The translations under genes were made by a program, and so were the position numbers. This document shows, in pieces, positions 47,858-55,723 of a stretch of 64,000 nt of DNA. Origin of the DNA: Bacteroidales bacterium UBA3143 (lineage in GTDB: Bacteria; Bacteroidota; Bacteroidia; Bacteroidales; Dysgonomonadaceae); contig DEZB01000030.1 of NCBI GenBank assembly GCA_002364735.1, positions 24,279 through 88,278 on the forward strand. Reading direction: 5' to 3'. Below the pieces are notes generated by a model, which was not told the DNA's origin, did no database searches, and was given only the letters and a program-made list of their open reading frames with translations. How positions within the stretch are numbered: position 1 is the first letter of the stretch; each line of letters starts with the position of its first letter.

Positions 47858-47892
47858 TGAAAAAGCAAGGGACGATGTTAGTCGTCCCTTGC
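47858..47892 (-). terminator. Intrinsic terminator after the DUF6261 gene
   Basis: GCAAGGGACGA (47865-47875) pairs perfectly with TCGTCCCTTGC (47882-47892) around a 6-nt loop. On the minus strand the stem is followed by TTTTTCAT. It sits 50 bp past the DUF6261 stop. It splits the dcw cluster into two transcription units. Confidence 0.75.
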
Positions 47893-47942
47893 CCACTTCA
47901 TATCTGTAAAAACACCAGTGCGGATTAATTAATATTGTTTGT

Positions 47943-48689
47943 TTATTCTGTTACTTCTGGTTCTGTTTGTTCTTCTTTCTTTTTGGTGCGTTGTTTGGTG
48001 CGGTCGACATACTTTTTCATAAGTGTGTTAACTTTTTGTTTCAGTTCGGTGTATTTTTCCTCTCCTTCAACAATTGCCAAAGCATTCACCACGTTCACAA
48101 ACTCAATAAATTCGTTTTGTGCATTAGTACGTGCATTTTTTACAACACCCGCTACAAATAGAGATTGATCTGTGTTTCGATTTCGTTGCAATTCTGCAAA
48201 GGTAGCATTAGAGTTTCTTAATTGATCTAACACATGTTGTAAGTTCAACTCTACTGCGTGATTTTCTGCCGTTTCTTTGTCAAAGTCCTGCAACAAGTTT
48301 GACAGCACACCCGTTTCCGTATCCTGCGCCATTGCTGCAATTTCATAACCCGTTCCGTAGGGTTTAAAAACCTCCAACAAGTACTTGGCTGCTGTTTCCT
48401 TTTGTTCTTCGTAAGGGAAGTCTGAATACTCTTTTATCAGTGCATACATTTTTCGCACTGCATGATCGCGCCCATCTTCTGCAGCAAGCAGTGCATCGGA
48501 TGATGCTTTTTTCTCTTGTACTAACGCATCATCGTACGTTTTGAATGCTGCTTCTAATTCAGCAAGCTTATTGGTGTATAACTCTGGCATTTCCTCAGAC
48601 AAGGAATTAGCATAAATAATTACATCTTCCAATAATTGAAATGAATCCCACCTATTGAGGCGGTCAATGTTTGAATAAGATATTTTCAT
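47943..48689 (-). CDS. DUF6261 family protein
   Basis: 248-aa, largely helical protein of unknown function, restricted as far as I know to Bacteroidota. The opening MKISYSNIDRLNRWDSFQLL and the helical body with ELEAAFKTYDDALVQEKKAS fit DUF6261. Residues 60-220 have coiled-coil-like composition, and the C-terminus is a run of charged residues. There is no signal peptide or membrane segment. It is an insertion in the dcw cluster between ftsW and murG, with its own promoter, its own terminator and the 42-bp array upstream. It behaves like an independent cargo unit. Confidence 0.65.
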   Translation of the reverse strand: MKISYSNIDRLNRWDSFQLLEDVIIYANSLSEEMPELYTNKLAELEAAFKTYDDALVQEKKASSDALLAAEDGRDHAVRKMYALIKEYSDFPYEEQKETAAKYLLEVFKPYGTGYEIAAMAQDTETGVLSNLLQDFDKETAENHAVELNLQHVLDQLRNSNATFAELQRNRNTDQSLFVAGVVKNARTNAQNEFIEFVNVVNALAIVEGEEKYTELKQKVNTLMKKYVDRTKQRTKKKEEQTEPEVTE

Positions 48690-48806
48690 AAGTTATTTAT
48701 AAATACACTGTGTGTTTACAGGTGTGAAGTTTCTATATTGTGTTAATTAAGATTGTATATTCAAGTTTTCACTAAGATTGTTATGTGCTAAATGATATCT
48801 CTTTGA

Positions 48807-48814
48807 CAAATATA
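48807..48814 (-). promoter_or_regulatory. Putative -7 element for the DUF6261 gene
   Basis: TATATTTG on the minus strand, about 118 bp upstream of the start. A TTG occurs 24 bp further upstream, slightly beyond the usual spacing. Confidence 0.4.
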
Positions 48815-48906
48815 TGTAAAGATTTTTGCTAAAAGAATCAAAACAAAAAGAAAATCACCAATTTTTTTAAAATAAAGTGGTAGTGCTATGAAACAAAAGT
48901 ATATTT

Positions 48907-49090
48907 TTTTGACAAAAAGTAGCGATGTAAGCTTACATGGGTGCATTTTGTCGACAGGAAGTGGTCATGTAAGCTTACAAAGGTGCTTTTGGTCGACAGG
49001 AAGTAGTCATGTAAGCTTACAAAGGTGCTTTTGGTCGACAGGAAGCGGTCATGTAAGCTTACAATAGTGCTTTTTGTCGGCAGGAAGCAT
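48907..49090. repeat. 42-bp tandem repeat array (array C), 4 units
   Basis: The palindromic core TGTAAGCTTACA recurs at 42-bp intervals (unit starts at 48925, 48967, 49009 and 49051). The first unit holds a perfect 14-bp version ending in ACAT. Flanking sequence GGAAGTGGTCATG and AAAGGTGCTTTTGGTCGACA is nearly identical between units. The array is contiguous, with no spacers. Being 42 bp long it also creates a spurious frame with a 14-residue repeat. It lies downstream of ftsW and upstream of DUF6261. Confidence 0.9.
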
Positions 49091-49103
49091 ATTTGTTTAA
49101 CAC

Positions 49104-49136
49104 TTTGTAAGCTTTTTCCCTCAAAAACCTTACAAA
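49104..49136 (-). terminator. Hairpin downstream of ftsW
   Basis: TTTGTAAG (49104-49111) pairs with CTTACAAA (49129-49136). An inner TTTTT/AAAAA stem follows after one mismatch. It starts 24 bp past the ftsW stop. The arm contains the GTAAGCTT found in array C, so it may be a diverged unit of that array acting as the ftsW terminator. Confidence 0.45.
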
Positions 49137-49159
49137 CTGTCAAACCACAACCACTCCCC

Positions 49160-50698
49160 CTACCCTTTCACCACCTCAAACGCAATTTCCTCTTCAAATT
49201 CTTCGAGAATTGCCGCTGTTTCGAGTTTGGTTTCGTCCACATTTTCGTCAATATCCACATGTTCGTTGATGTTGATGTTCATTGTGGCAATATCCATGGC
49301 GGGCGTCACCCTTTTTTTGCCAATGCCGAAGCGATCGGCACTGAGGATGATGCCAAAATAGGCGCAAGTGATGAGCGTGGAGGTTCCGCCCCTACTGATG
49401 AGGGGCAGCGGTTGCCCCGTGACGGGAATGAGCCCTACGGCCACGGCCATATTTACGAATGCTTGCATGGATAGCATCAGGGCCGAGCCCAAAATGAGGT
49501 ATTTGGGAAACAGTTTTTCCGTTTTGCGCGCTATGATGCCCGAGCGCCACAGTATGATGATGTAGAGCATCATCACCATGATGCCACCCAGCAAGCCCAA
49601 CTCTTCGAGAATGATGCTGTAGATGAAATCGGAATAGGCTTGGGGCAAAAAATCGCGCTCTTTGCTGTTGCCCGGAAAGCGACCGAACACGCCGCCATTG
49701 GCAATGGCAATTTTGGAGTGCGCCTCTTGGTAGTTTTCGTCGGTTATTTGATAGTAAGATGCTTCATCTTTGTCGGCTTTGTTGCCATATCGGTCTAAAC
49801 GTGCTTGCCAAGTGGATGCACGGCTAAGGGGACCACTGCTGGTCCACGAAGTGGGAATAATTTTGAGAAACAACACCGCAACAACCACTATAGTTAAACC
49901 AATGAGTGCCACTTTTGCCAAACGCATAAACTTTACGTTGCCAATGAACATCAACACGAAGCAAACGGCAAACAACAACACGGCAGTTGACAGATTGTCC
50001 ATAGCGATGATGAGGCTCACGGCCGTCATCAGCCCTATCATCCACTTAAACAGGGTGTGTTCGTTTTGCTCATTCTGCTTGCTCAGCAGAAATGCCACTG
50101 TTCCCATGAGCGATATCTTGGCAATTTCGGAAGGTTGTATCGTAATGCCCATGATGCTGATCCAGCGCTCGGCGCCATTGACCGTTGTGCCCAAATAGGG
50201 CGTGAGCAGCAGCAAAACGATGGAGCCCAATAGCACGAAAATGAGCGACGAGAAGTAGCGATAGGGCACATTGTGAATAAAGAGGATGACGCCGATGCCG
50301 CCCAATAGAAAGGTGGCGTGACGGAGGATGGGTCCCCAATGATTTTGTTGGCGATACACTATGGTGCTGGTGGCACTAAACACTTCAACCAACGACACAA
50401 CGCACAGAACGATGAACACTGCCCAGATGACTTTGTCGCCTTTGAAGATTTTGGCGAAGAAAGATGAGTCGGGGGTGGGGTTTGGGGTGTGGGATATGGG
50501 GTGTGAGGTGTGGGGTTTGGGGTTTGGGGTATGGGGTTTGAGGTCTGAGGTGTGGGGTATGGGGTGTGGGGTATCAATACCAGGGTTTGTGGTATGGGGG
50601 GTGGGGTGGGGGGTATCAATACCAAGGTTTGTGGTATGGGGTGTGGGGTGTGGGGTGTGGGATATTGGGTCTCCGTTAATTTCTTTATAGTTTTTCAT
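49160..50698 (-). CDS. ftsW: Peptidoglycan polymerase FtsW with a repeat-encoded N-terminal extension
   Basis: SEDS-family glycosyltransferase polymerising lipid II at the septum. Length 512 aa, about 75-100 more than usual. The normal protein begins near FFAKIFKGDKVIWAVFIVLC (residues 78-97) and has about ten transmembrane helices. SEDS blocks include TVNGAERWISIMGITIQPSE, NGGVFGRFPGNSKERDFLPQ and LPLISRGGTSTLITCAYFG. Residues 12-75 are Pro/His/Thr-rich with a seven-residue period, encoded by a heptanucleotide DNA repeat. No alternative start exists between Met1 and the first helix, so the extension is probably translated. The first codons lie in a DNA segment duplicated from the neighbouring four-helix-bundle locus. 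Confidence 0.92.
   Translation of the reverse strand: MKNYKEINGDPISHTPHPTPHTTNLGIDTPHPTPHTTNPGIDTPHPIPHTSDLKPHTPNPKPHTSHPISHTPNPTPDSSFFAKIFKGDKVIWAVFIVLCVVSLVEVFSATSTIVYRQQNHWGPILRHATFLLGGIGVILFIHNVPYRYFSSLIFVLLGSIVLLLLTPYLGTTVNGAERWISIMGITIQPSEIAKISLMGTVAFLLSKQNEQNEHTLFKWMIGLMTAVSLIIAMDNLSTAVLLFAVCFVLMFIGNVKFMRLAKVALIGLTIVVVAVLFLKIIPTSWTSSGPLSRASTWQARLDRYGNKADKDEASYYQITDENYQEAHSKIAIANGGVFGRFPGNSKERDFLPQAYSDFIYSIILEELGLLGGIMVMMLYIIILWRSGIIARKTEKLFPKYLILGSALMLSMQAFVNMAVAVGLIPVTGQPLPLISRGGTSTLITCAYFGIILSADRFGIGKKRVTPAMDIATMNININEHVDIDENVDETKLETAAILEEFEEEIAFEVVKG
50468..50670. repeat. Heptanucleotide (NTGGGGT) tandem repeat inside ftsW
   Basis: About 28 consecutive 7-bp units, mostly GTGGGGT, TTGGGGT or ATGGGGT on the plus strand. 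Twice the run is broken by ATCAATACCA, and these two breaks are 42 bp (six units) apart. The tract lies wholly in the 5' coding part of ftsW. Three units equal seven codons, which explains the heptad TPHPTPH in the protein. The plus strand has G4-tracts every 3 bp and could form quadruplexes. Confidence 0.9.
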
Positions 50699-50807
50699 AT
50701 TTATATCGTTATTTTGTTGGGTAATTATTCCAACTTGATTCTACATATTGAATATATTTATTGAGTTTTGCACCTAACAGGTCGTACTCATTATACAATG
50801 GCTTAAA
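50683..50807. repeat. 125-bp direct repeat, copy 1 (contains the ftsW start codon)
   Basis: It matches 50936-51060 with two mismatches in 125 bp. It starts within the fifth codon of ftsW, runs through the ftsW ATG and leader, and then covers the 3' end of a four-helix-bundle gene. Confidence 0.9.
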
Positions 50808-50848
50808 TTAATATATCTGTAATTTCCTATACCACATATCTATTTATC
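50708..50848 (-). pseudogene. Collapsed copy of the four-helix-bundle gene
   Basis: The 5' end of the neighbouring gene (38 bp at 50810-50847 matching 51312-51349, one mismatch) is joined directly to its 3' end (up to 50807, matching 51060). About 250 bp of the middle is missing. The remnant frame reads MWYRKLQIY and then a stop. It is a duplicate that lost its middle by deletion. It lies between the intact copy and ftsW. Confidence 0.8.
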
Positions 50849-50935
50849 TTTTATAATAGTCAAACGTCATATTTTATCGCATAAGTTTCAATACACAAAA
50901 CCCACAACCCATAACACAGAACTCATACCGCATTC

Positions 50936-51060
50936 CTTTATAGTTTTTCATATTTATATCGTTATTTTGTTGGGTAATTATTCCAATTTGATTCTACATA
51001 TTGAATATATTTATTGAGTTTTGCACCTAACAGGTCGTACTCATTATACAATGCCTTAAA
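50936..51060. repeat. 125-bp direct repeat, copy 2
   Basis: It partners 50683-50807. It covers the 3' end of the intact four-helix-bundle gene and its downstream flank, including a second ATGAAAAACTATAAAG that begins only a short frame here. The stretch beyond it (50887-50935) is again made of degenerate heptamers (ACCCACAACCCATAAC). Confidence 0.9.
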
Positions 51061-51339
51061 GTTTTCATTCAAATCGGGGTAAAGTTGAATTATTCCATTC
51101 AAATGACATAGCGTTTCGTTGTTGCTGGCATGCGAAAATACAAGAAAACGAACATACTCTTGTTTGTACCTCCCTCTGCCGTATCCTTCCACAATATTTG
51201 CAACCACCGATCCAGAAGAACGGCGCAATTGAGATCCTAATTCATACATTTCGTACTTTGGCAATGTGCGAGAAGCCTTGTGAGTTCTTATAAACAGATC
51301 AAAAGAGATCGAATATATCTGTAATTTCCTATACCCCAT
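50962..51339 (-). CDS. Four-helix-bundle protein (S23-type, TIGR02436-like)
   Basis: 125-aa helical protein of the family first seen inserted in 23S rRNA genes and otherwise scattered through Bacteroidota genomes; function unknown. Signature segments: FDLFIRTHKASRTLPKYEMY, the conserved SQLRRSSGSVVANIVEGYGR and YVRFLVFSHASNNETLCHL. It is an insertion between murD and ftsW. Degenerate heptamer repeats flank it on both sides (50887-50935 and 51370-51438), and a collapsed duplicate lies downstream. The layout suggests that it arrived or moved by recombination in repeat DNA, but no transposase is present. Confidence 0.88.
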   Translation of the reverse strand: MGYRKLQIYSISFDLFIRTHKASRTLPKYEMYELGSQLRRSSGSVVANIVEGYGRGRYKQEYVRFLVFSHASNNETLCHLNGIIQLYPDLNENFKALYNEYDLLGAKLNKYIQYVESNWNNYPTK

Positions 51340-51369
51340 ATCTATTTATTTTATTTCTGTACTAATTCA

Positions 51370-51438
51370 ACATCACACTTATCTCAAACCTCACAACCCA
51401 TATCCCAAAACGCATACCTCATACCGCATACCTCACAG
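51370..51438. repeat. Degenerate heptamer repeats between murD and the four-helix-bundle gene
   Basis: Units such as ACCTCAC, AACCCAT, ATCCCAA and GCATACC continue the heptamer pattern seen in ftsW (on the opposite strand sense). The run reaches the murD stop codon. It marks the upstream border of the inserted four-helix-bundle unit. Confidence 0.6.
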
Positions 51439-52785
51439 CCTGCGAACATATTCCTTAAACTGCTCCCCCCTATCCTCATAATTCCTAAACAAATCGAAGC
51501 TCGCACAACAGGGCGAGAGCAAAACAGTGTCACCCTTTTCGGCCAATTCGTAAGCCATTTCCACAGCGTCTTCCATAGAAGACACATCGTATATAAGCGA
51601 AACCTTGTCGTCGAAGTATTTGTGCAAAGGCTTGTTGTCCACACCCAAGAAAATGAGGGCGCGCACCTTCTCTTTCACCAATTGCTCTATCTCGGAGTAG
51701 TCGTTTCCCTTGTCCGTACCTCCCAAAATGAGCACCACTTTCGACTTGATGCTTTGCAGTGCATACCAGCACGAATTTACGTTGGTAGCTTTGGAGTCGT
51801 TGATGTATAAAGCACCACGAACGGAGGCCACTTTCTCTAAACGATGTGGCACCCCTTTGAAATCGGTCAACGATTGGCGCAAAGCATCATCGCTTATGTC
51901 CAAAAGTTTCGACACCAAGCCTGCCGCCAAAGAGTTGTAGAGGTTGTGCGTGCCCTGAAGGGCCAATTGATCTTGTTTCATTCTAAATTTGGTGTTATTG
52001 GCATGAATATATATGTGTGCATCTTCTTGATAGGCACATATTCCCTCGGCTTTTGCTTGTGCAAAGGGAATTAATTGTGAGTTGGGCTTAAGTTTCTCTA
52101 TTTCGCGCGTTATCAATGGGTCGTTCGACCAGTAGATGAACGAATCTTGTTCGGTTTGATTGTTGAGGATGCGCATTTTTGCATCCACATAGTTCTGTAT
52201 GTTGTGCTCGTATCGGTCCATGTGGTCGGCCGTAATGTTAAGCATCACCGCATAGTCTGCTTTAAACTGAGTCATACCCTCAAGTTGAAAACTACTTAGC
52301 TCCAACACATAGAAATCGTGGTCCTCTTCGGCCACTTGTTGTGCAAAGCTCGTTCCCACATTGCCCGCCAGACCCACATTAAGACCAGCCGATTTAAGAA
52401 TGTGATAAATAAGGCTACACGTAGTGGTTTTGCCATTGCTTCCGGTCACACAAATGGTTTTTGCATTGGTGTAGCGTGCTGCAAATTCTATCTCCGATAT
52501 CACAGGGATGCCTCGTTTGGTCAATTCTTCCACTACGGGAGCAGTTGGCGGTATGCCAGGGCTCTTAACCACCTCGGTTGCTTGCAATATGGTTTCCATC
52601 GTATGGTCGCCTTCTTCAAAAGGGATGTTGTGTGACGCTAATGCATCGCGCGAATTGGGCGAGAGCAAATCTCTGTCCGACAAAAACACATCCAGCCCCT
52701 TGGCCTTTGCCAATATGGCGGCACCCACGCCGCTGAGGCCTCCGCCCAATACCACCAATTTTGTATGTTTCAATTGTTCGCTCAT
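51433..52785 (-). CDS. murD: UDP-N-acetylmuramoyl-L-alanine--D-glutamate ligase
   Basis: ATP-dependent ligase adding D-Glu to UDP-MurNAc-L-Ala. Length 450 aa. Seen: the N-terminal LVVLGGGLSGVGAAILAKAKG, the P-loop VTGSNGKTTTCSLIYH, LELSSFQLEGM, MLNITADHMDRY, and the C-terminal VALILGGTDKG-like VVLILGGTDKGNDY and LLSPCCASFDLFRNYEDRG. It ends with EYVRRL at the edge of heptamer repeats. The start is 6 bp downstream of mraY. Confidence 0.96.
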   Translation of the reverse strand: MSEQLKHTKLVVLGGGLSGVGAAILAKAKGLDVFLSDRDLLSPNSRDALASHNIPFEEGDHTMETILQATEVVKSPGIPPTAPVVEELTKRGIPVISEIEFAARYTNAKTICVTGSNGKTTTCSLIYHILKSAGLNVGLAGNVGTSFAQQVAEEDHDFYVLELSSFQLEGMTQFKADYAVMLNITADHMDRYEHNIQNYVDAKMRILNNQTEQDSFIYWSNDPLITREIEKLKPNSQLIPFAQAKAEGICAYQEDAHIYIHANNTKFRMKQDQLALQGTHNLYNSLAAGLVSKLLDISDDALRQSLTDFKGVPHRLEKVASVRGALYINDSKATNVNSCWYALQSIKSKVVLILGGTDKGNDYSEIEQLVKEKVRALIFLGVDNKPLHKYFDDKVSLIYDVSSMEDAVEMAYELAEKGDTVLLSPCCASFDLFRNYEDRGEQFKEYVRRL

Positions 52786-52791
52786 CTTTCT

Positions 52792-54051
52792 CTATCTCAT
52801 TTTTAAAGTTGCCAATGCCAATACTGCCAATATGATACCTATCAACCAAAATCGCACAGTAATTTTTGATTCGGGTATGGGTATGATGGGTTTTTGGATG
52901 ATTGCATTGATGGTTCCATCGCCTGCTTTCTGAAAATGGTGGTGCAAAGGTGTCATCTTGAATACTCGCTTGCCGACACCGTATTTTTTTTTGGTGTATT
53001 TGAAATAAAACACCTGAATTATTACCGATAAACTCTCGATGAAGAACACGCCACACAAAATGGGCAGCAACAGTTCTTTGTGAATCAACACGGCAAACAC
53101 ACCAATGATGCCACCCAGCGTCAAACTGCCCGTATCGCCCATAAACACTTGTGCTGGATAGGCATTGTACCACAAAAACCCAACAGTTGCACCCACAAAT
53201 GCGGCGGCAAACACCATGAGTTCTTGACTTCCGGGGATGAACATGATGTTGAGGTACGAAGCGAAATCAACGTGACCCGAAACATAAGCCAATATCCCCA
53301 AAACGACGCCAATGATGGAGGAACTTCCGGCCGCCAGGCCATCCAGCCCGTCGGTGAGGTTGGCACTGTTGGAAACTGCCGTCACAATCAGTACAATTAT
53401 CACTACTATCAGCACCCAGACAGCCCTGTCAGCATGTTCACCCATAAAGGAGACAAGGTTTTTGTAGTCGAAGTTGTTGTTCTTTACGAAAGGTATGGTG
53501 GTTTGGGTGGTTTTTACATTGTTTTTGGCATGAACCACATTTTCGATGGTGTCACCCACGCGCGTTTCTATGTTTTCGCGCACCACAATGTCATCACTCA
53601 TATACATAGTCATGCCCACTATCAAACCCAAGCCCAATTGGGCAACAATTTTGAACTTTCCTTTCAGTCCTTCCTTGTCTTTGCGGAAAACCTTGATGTA
53701 ATCGTCCGAAAAGCCCAATACACCCAACCAAATGGTGCTTACAATCATCAAGATTACATATATATTGCTCAAAAGTCCAAACAAAAGTATGGGAATGAGT
53801 ATGGCAATGATGATGATAACGCCTCCCATAGTGGGCGTACCACGCTTGCTGTATTGACCTTCTAAGTCTAAGTTGCGAATGGTTTCACCTATTTGGTACA
53901 TTTGCAGCTTTTGTATGATGCGCCTGCCAATGATGGTGGAGATAAACAACGAAAACACCAATGCCATGGCCGAGCGGAAGGATACGTATTGCATCAATCC
54001 TGCGCCGGGGAAGTCGAGCTTCTGTAAGTATTGAAAAAGATAATAAAGCAT
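52792..54051 (-). CDS. mraY: Phospho-N-acetylmuramoyl-pentapeptide-transferase
   Basis: Integral membrane enzyme making lipid I from UDP-MurNAc-pentapeptide and undecaprenyl phosphate. Length 419 aa with ten transmembrane helices. Seen: [19 protein letters not shown], the catalytic [22 protein letters not shown], and [12 protein letters not shown] with [14 protein letters not shown] near the end. The insert of about 40 residues around [20 protein letters not shown] is usual in Bacteroidota. It is separated from murE by a 199-bp gap holding a REP-like element. Confidence 0.96.
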   Translation of the reverse strand: MLYYLFQYLQKLDFPGAGLMQYVSFRSAMALVFSLFISTIIGRRIIQKLQMYQIGETIRNLDLEGQYSKRGTPTMGGVIIIIAILIPILLFGLLSNIYVILMIVSTIWLGVLGFSDDYIKVFRKDKEGLKGKFKIVAQLGLGLIVGMTMYMSDDIVVRENIETRVGDTIENVVHAKNNVKTTQTTIPFVKNNNFDYKNLVSFMGEHADRAVWVLIVVIIVLIVTAVSNSANLTDGLDGLAAGSSSIIGVVLGILAYVSGHVDFASYLNIMFIPGSQELMVFAAAFVGATVGFLWYNAYPAQVFMGDTGSLTLGGIIGVFAVLIHKELLLPILCGVFFIESLSVIIQVFYFKYTKKKYGVGKRVFKMTPLHHHFQKAGDGTINAIIQKPIIPIPESKITVRFWLIGIILAVLALATLKMR

Positions 54052-54134
54052 GATGAGTAAGTAGTTATTCTATATGGTTGTTTTAAATTGAAAAGCACTT
54101 CTTTCACATGCATCTACTAATACATGTAGGTCAT

Positions 54135-54246
54135 CGCTCGCGCGCATTTGTAATGCGTGTGTCGCGTTAGCGAAATTAACTTTATTCATTCTCATTTTTA
54201 ATTCTTTTTTGCTTCGCAACACACCGATTGCAAATCGGCGCGAGCG
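54135..54246. repeat. REP/BIME-like element between murE and mraY
   Basis: Bounded by exact 9-bp inverted repeats CGCTCGCGC (54135-54143) and GCGCGAGCG (54238-54246). Inside each end is a small perfect hairpin: GCATT-TGT-AATGC (54144-54156) and CCGATT-GCA-AATCGG (54224-54238). The GC-rich ends contrast with the AT-rich centre. The layout resembles paired REP sequences mobilised by TnpA-REP transposases. No transposase is in the window. Confidence 0.7.
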
Positions 54247-54250
54247 TTAT

Positions 54251-55705
54251 TCATATTGAGAAACACTCTGCTACCACCTCAGCATCGTCAAAATGGTGTT
54301 TAACGCCCTTTATGTCTTGATACGTTTCATGTCCCTTGCCCGCAATGAGTATTACGTCGCCTGGCTTTGCCAAATTGCATGCCGTTTTGATGGCTTCTCG
54401 TCGGTCGAGGATGTTTATGGCTTGTTGTTGCTGTTGATGTGATAGGCCTGTGAGCATATCGTTCAAAATATCTTGCGGCTCTTCGAAACGAGGATTGTCG
54501 GATGTTAGAATTACCCTATCGCTTCTCTCCACTGATTCGCGCGCCATGATAGGACGCTTAGTTTTGTCACGATTTCCACCGCAACCCACCACAGTTATAA
54601 TCTCACCATTGTTATTGAGCACCTCATGTATGGCTTCCAGCACATTCACCAATGCATCGGGGGTGTGTGCATAGTCAACAATGGCCGTTATGTCGTTCGC
54701 AGAACGTATTGTTTGGAAACGACCAGCCACAGGCTTCAACGAACTAAGCGTAATTAGCACCTCATCGGCTGGAAGTCCCAACAGAATGGCTGTTCCGTAT
54801 ACTGCCAATAGGTTGTACACATTAAATACACCCACAAATTGGACGGTCAACTCCTTACCGTTTATCTCAATGTCAGTCCCATCAAAATGTTTCTCGAAGA
54901 TGCGCGCCTTGTAATCGCCCAATTTCTTCACCGAGTAGGTATGTTGAGACGCTTTGGTGTTTTGCAGCATCACTTTACCGTTTTTGTCGTCAACATTAGT
55001 AAGAGCGAATGCCGATTTGGGGAGGTTGTCAAAAAATTGCTTCTTCACGTTCAAGTAATCGAGCATGTTTTTGTGATAGTCCAAGTGGTCTTGCGACAAA
55101 TTGGTGAAAACGCCACCCACAAACTGCAAAAAATGTGTGCGGTGTTGATGAATGGCGTGTGAACTCACCTCCATGAAAGCAAATTCGCAACCAGCATCCA
55201 CCATTTGACGCAAATATCTGTTCAGCGAGATAGCATCCAGCGTGGTTAGCGAGGTTGGATAAGCCTCATCGTTCACATAGTTGCAAACAGTGGACAATAA
55301 TCCGGCTGCAAAGCCCAGCTTTCGCACCATATTGTATAGGAGAGTGGCAACTGTGGTTTTGCCGTTAGTGCCTGTGATGCCTACCAACTGCAACTCTGTG
55401 GAAGGATAGTCGTACCAAGCGGCTGCAATTTCTGCAAGCGCCTTGGCGCTATTCTCAACTTGAATGTAAGTAACACGTTCGAAGTATTCTTCAATCATGG
55501 CTTTGTCGTATACCACCGCAGTAGCGCCTTGCTCAATGGCTTTTGATATATAGTCGTGGCCATCGGTGCAAATACCTGCAACGGCAATGAACAAAAAGCC
55601 AGGAGCTACTTGTCGTGAGTCTGCACAAATATCTTTTATGTCAATGTCTCTATCTCCGTGTACGGAAATAATCTTTGTGTTCTGAAGAAGTTGATTCAAT
55701 TCCAT
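54251..55705 (-). CDS. murE: UDP-N-acetylmuramoyl-tripeptide synthetase (meso-DAP type)
   Basis: Adds the third residue to UDP-MurNAc-L-Ala-D-Glu. Length 484 aa. Seen: GITGTNGKTTVATLLYNMV, TTLDAISLNRYLRQM, EVSSHAIHQHRTHFL, and the C-terminal VGCGGNRDKTKRP. The specificity loop is DNPR (SDNPRFEEPQ), which marks meso-diaminopimelate, not lysine. The cell wall is therefore probably of the Gram-negative DAP type. It is 18 bp downstream of ftsI. Confidence 0.96.
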   Translation of the reverse strand: MELNQLLQNTKIISVHGDRDIDIKDICADSRQVAPGFLFIAVAGICTDGHDYISKAIEQGATAVVYDKAMIEEYFERVTYIQVENSAKALAEIAAAWYDYPSTELQLVGITGTNGKTTVATLLYNMVRKLGFAAGLLSTVCNYVNDEAYPTSLTTLDAISLNRYLRQMVDAGCEFAFMEVSSHAIHQHRTHFLQFVGGVFTNLSQDHLDYHKNMLDYLNVKKQFFDNLPKSAFALTNVDDKNGKVMLQNTKASQHTYSVKKLGDYKARIFEKHFDGTDIEINGKELTVQFVGVFNVYNLLAVYGTAILLGLPADEVLITLSSLKPVAGRFQTIRSANDITAIVDYAHTPDALVNVLEAIHEVLNNNGEIITVVGCGGNRDKTKRPIMARESVERSDRVILTSDNPRFEEPQDILNDMLTGLSHQQQQQAINILDRREAIKTACNLAKPGDVILIAGKGHETYQDIKGVKHHFDDAEVVAECFSI

Positions 55706-55723
55706 GATGCTGCTTGTATCTTT

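Noticed and set aside
48886..49143. 85-codon minus-strand frame with a 14-residue repeat (VSLHD-FLSTKSTF)
   Set aside because: It is the read-through of the 42-bp array C (42 = 14 codons). It has no start context or family character, and the palindromic DNA explains the pattern.
53080..53865. 261-codon antisense frame in mraY
   Set aside because: His-rich composition arises from the complement of membrane-helix codons; mraY on the other strand is certain.
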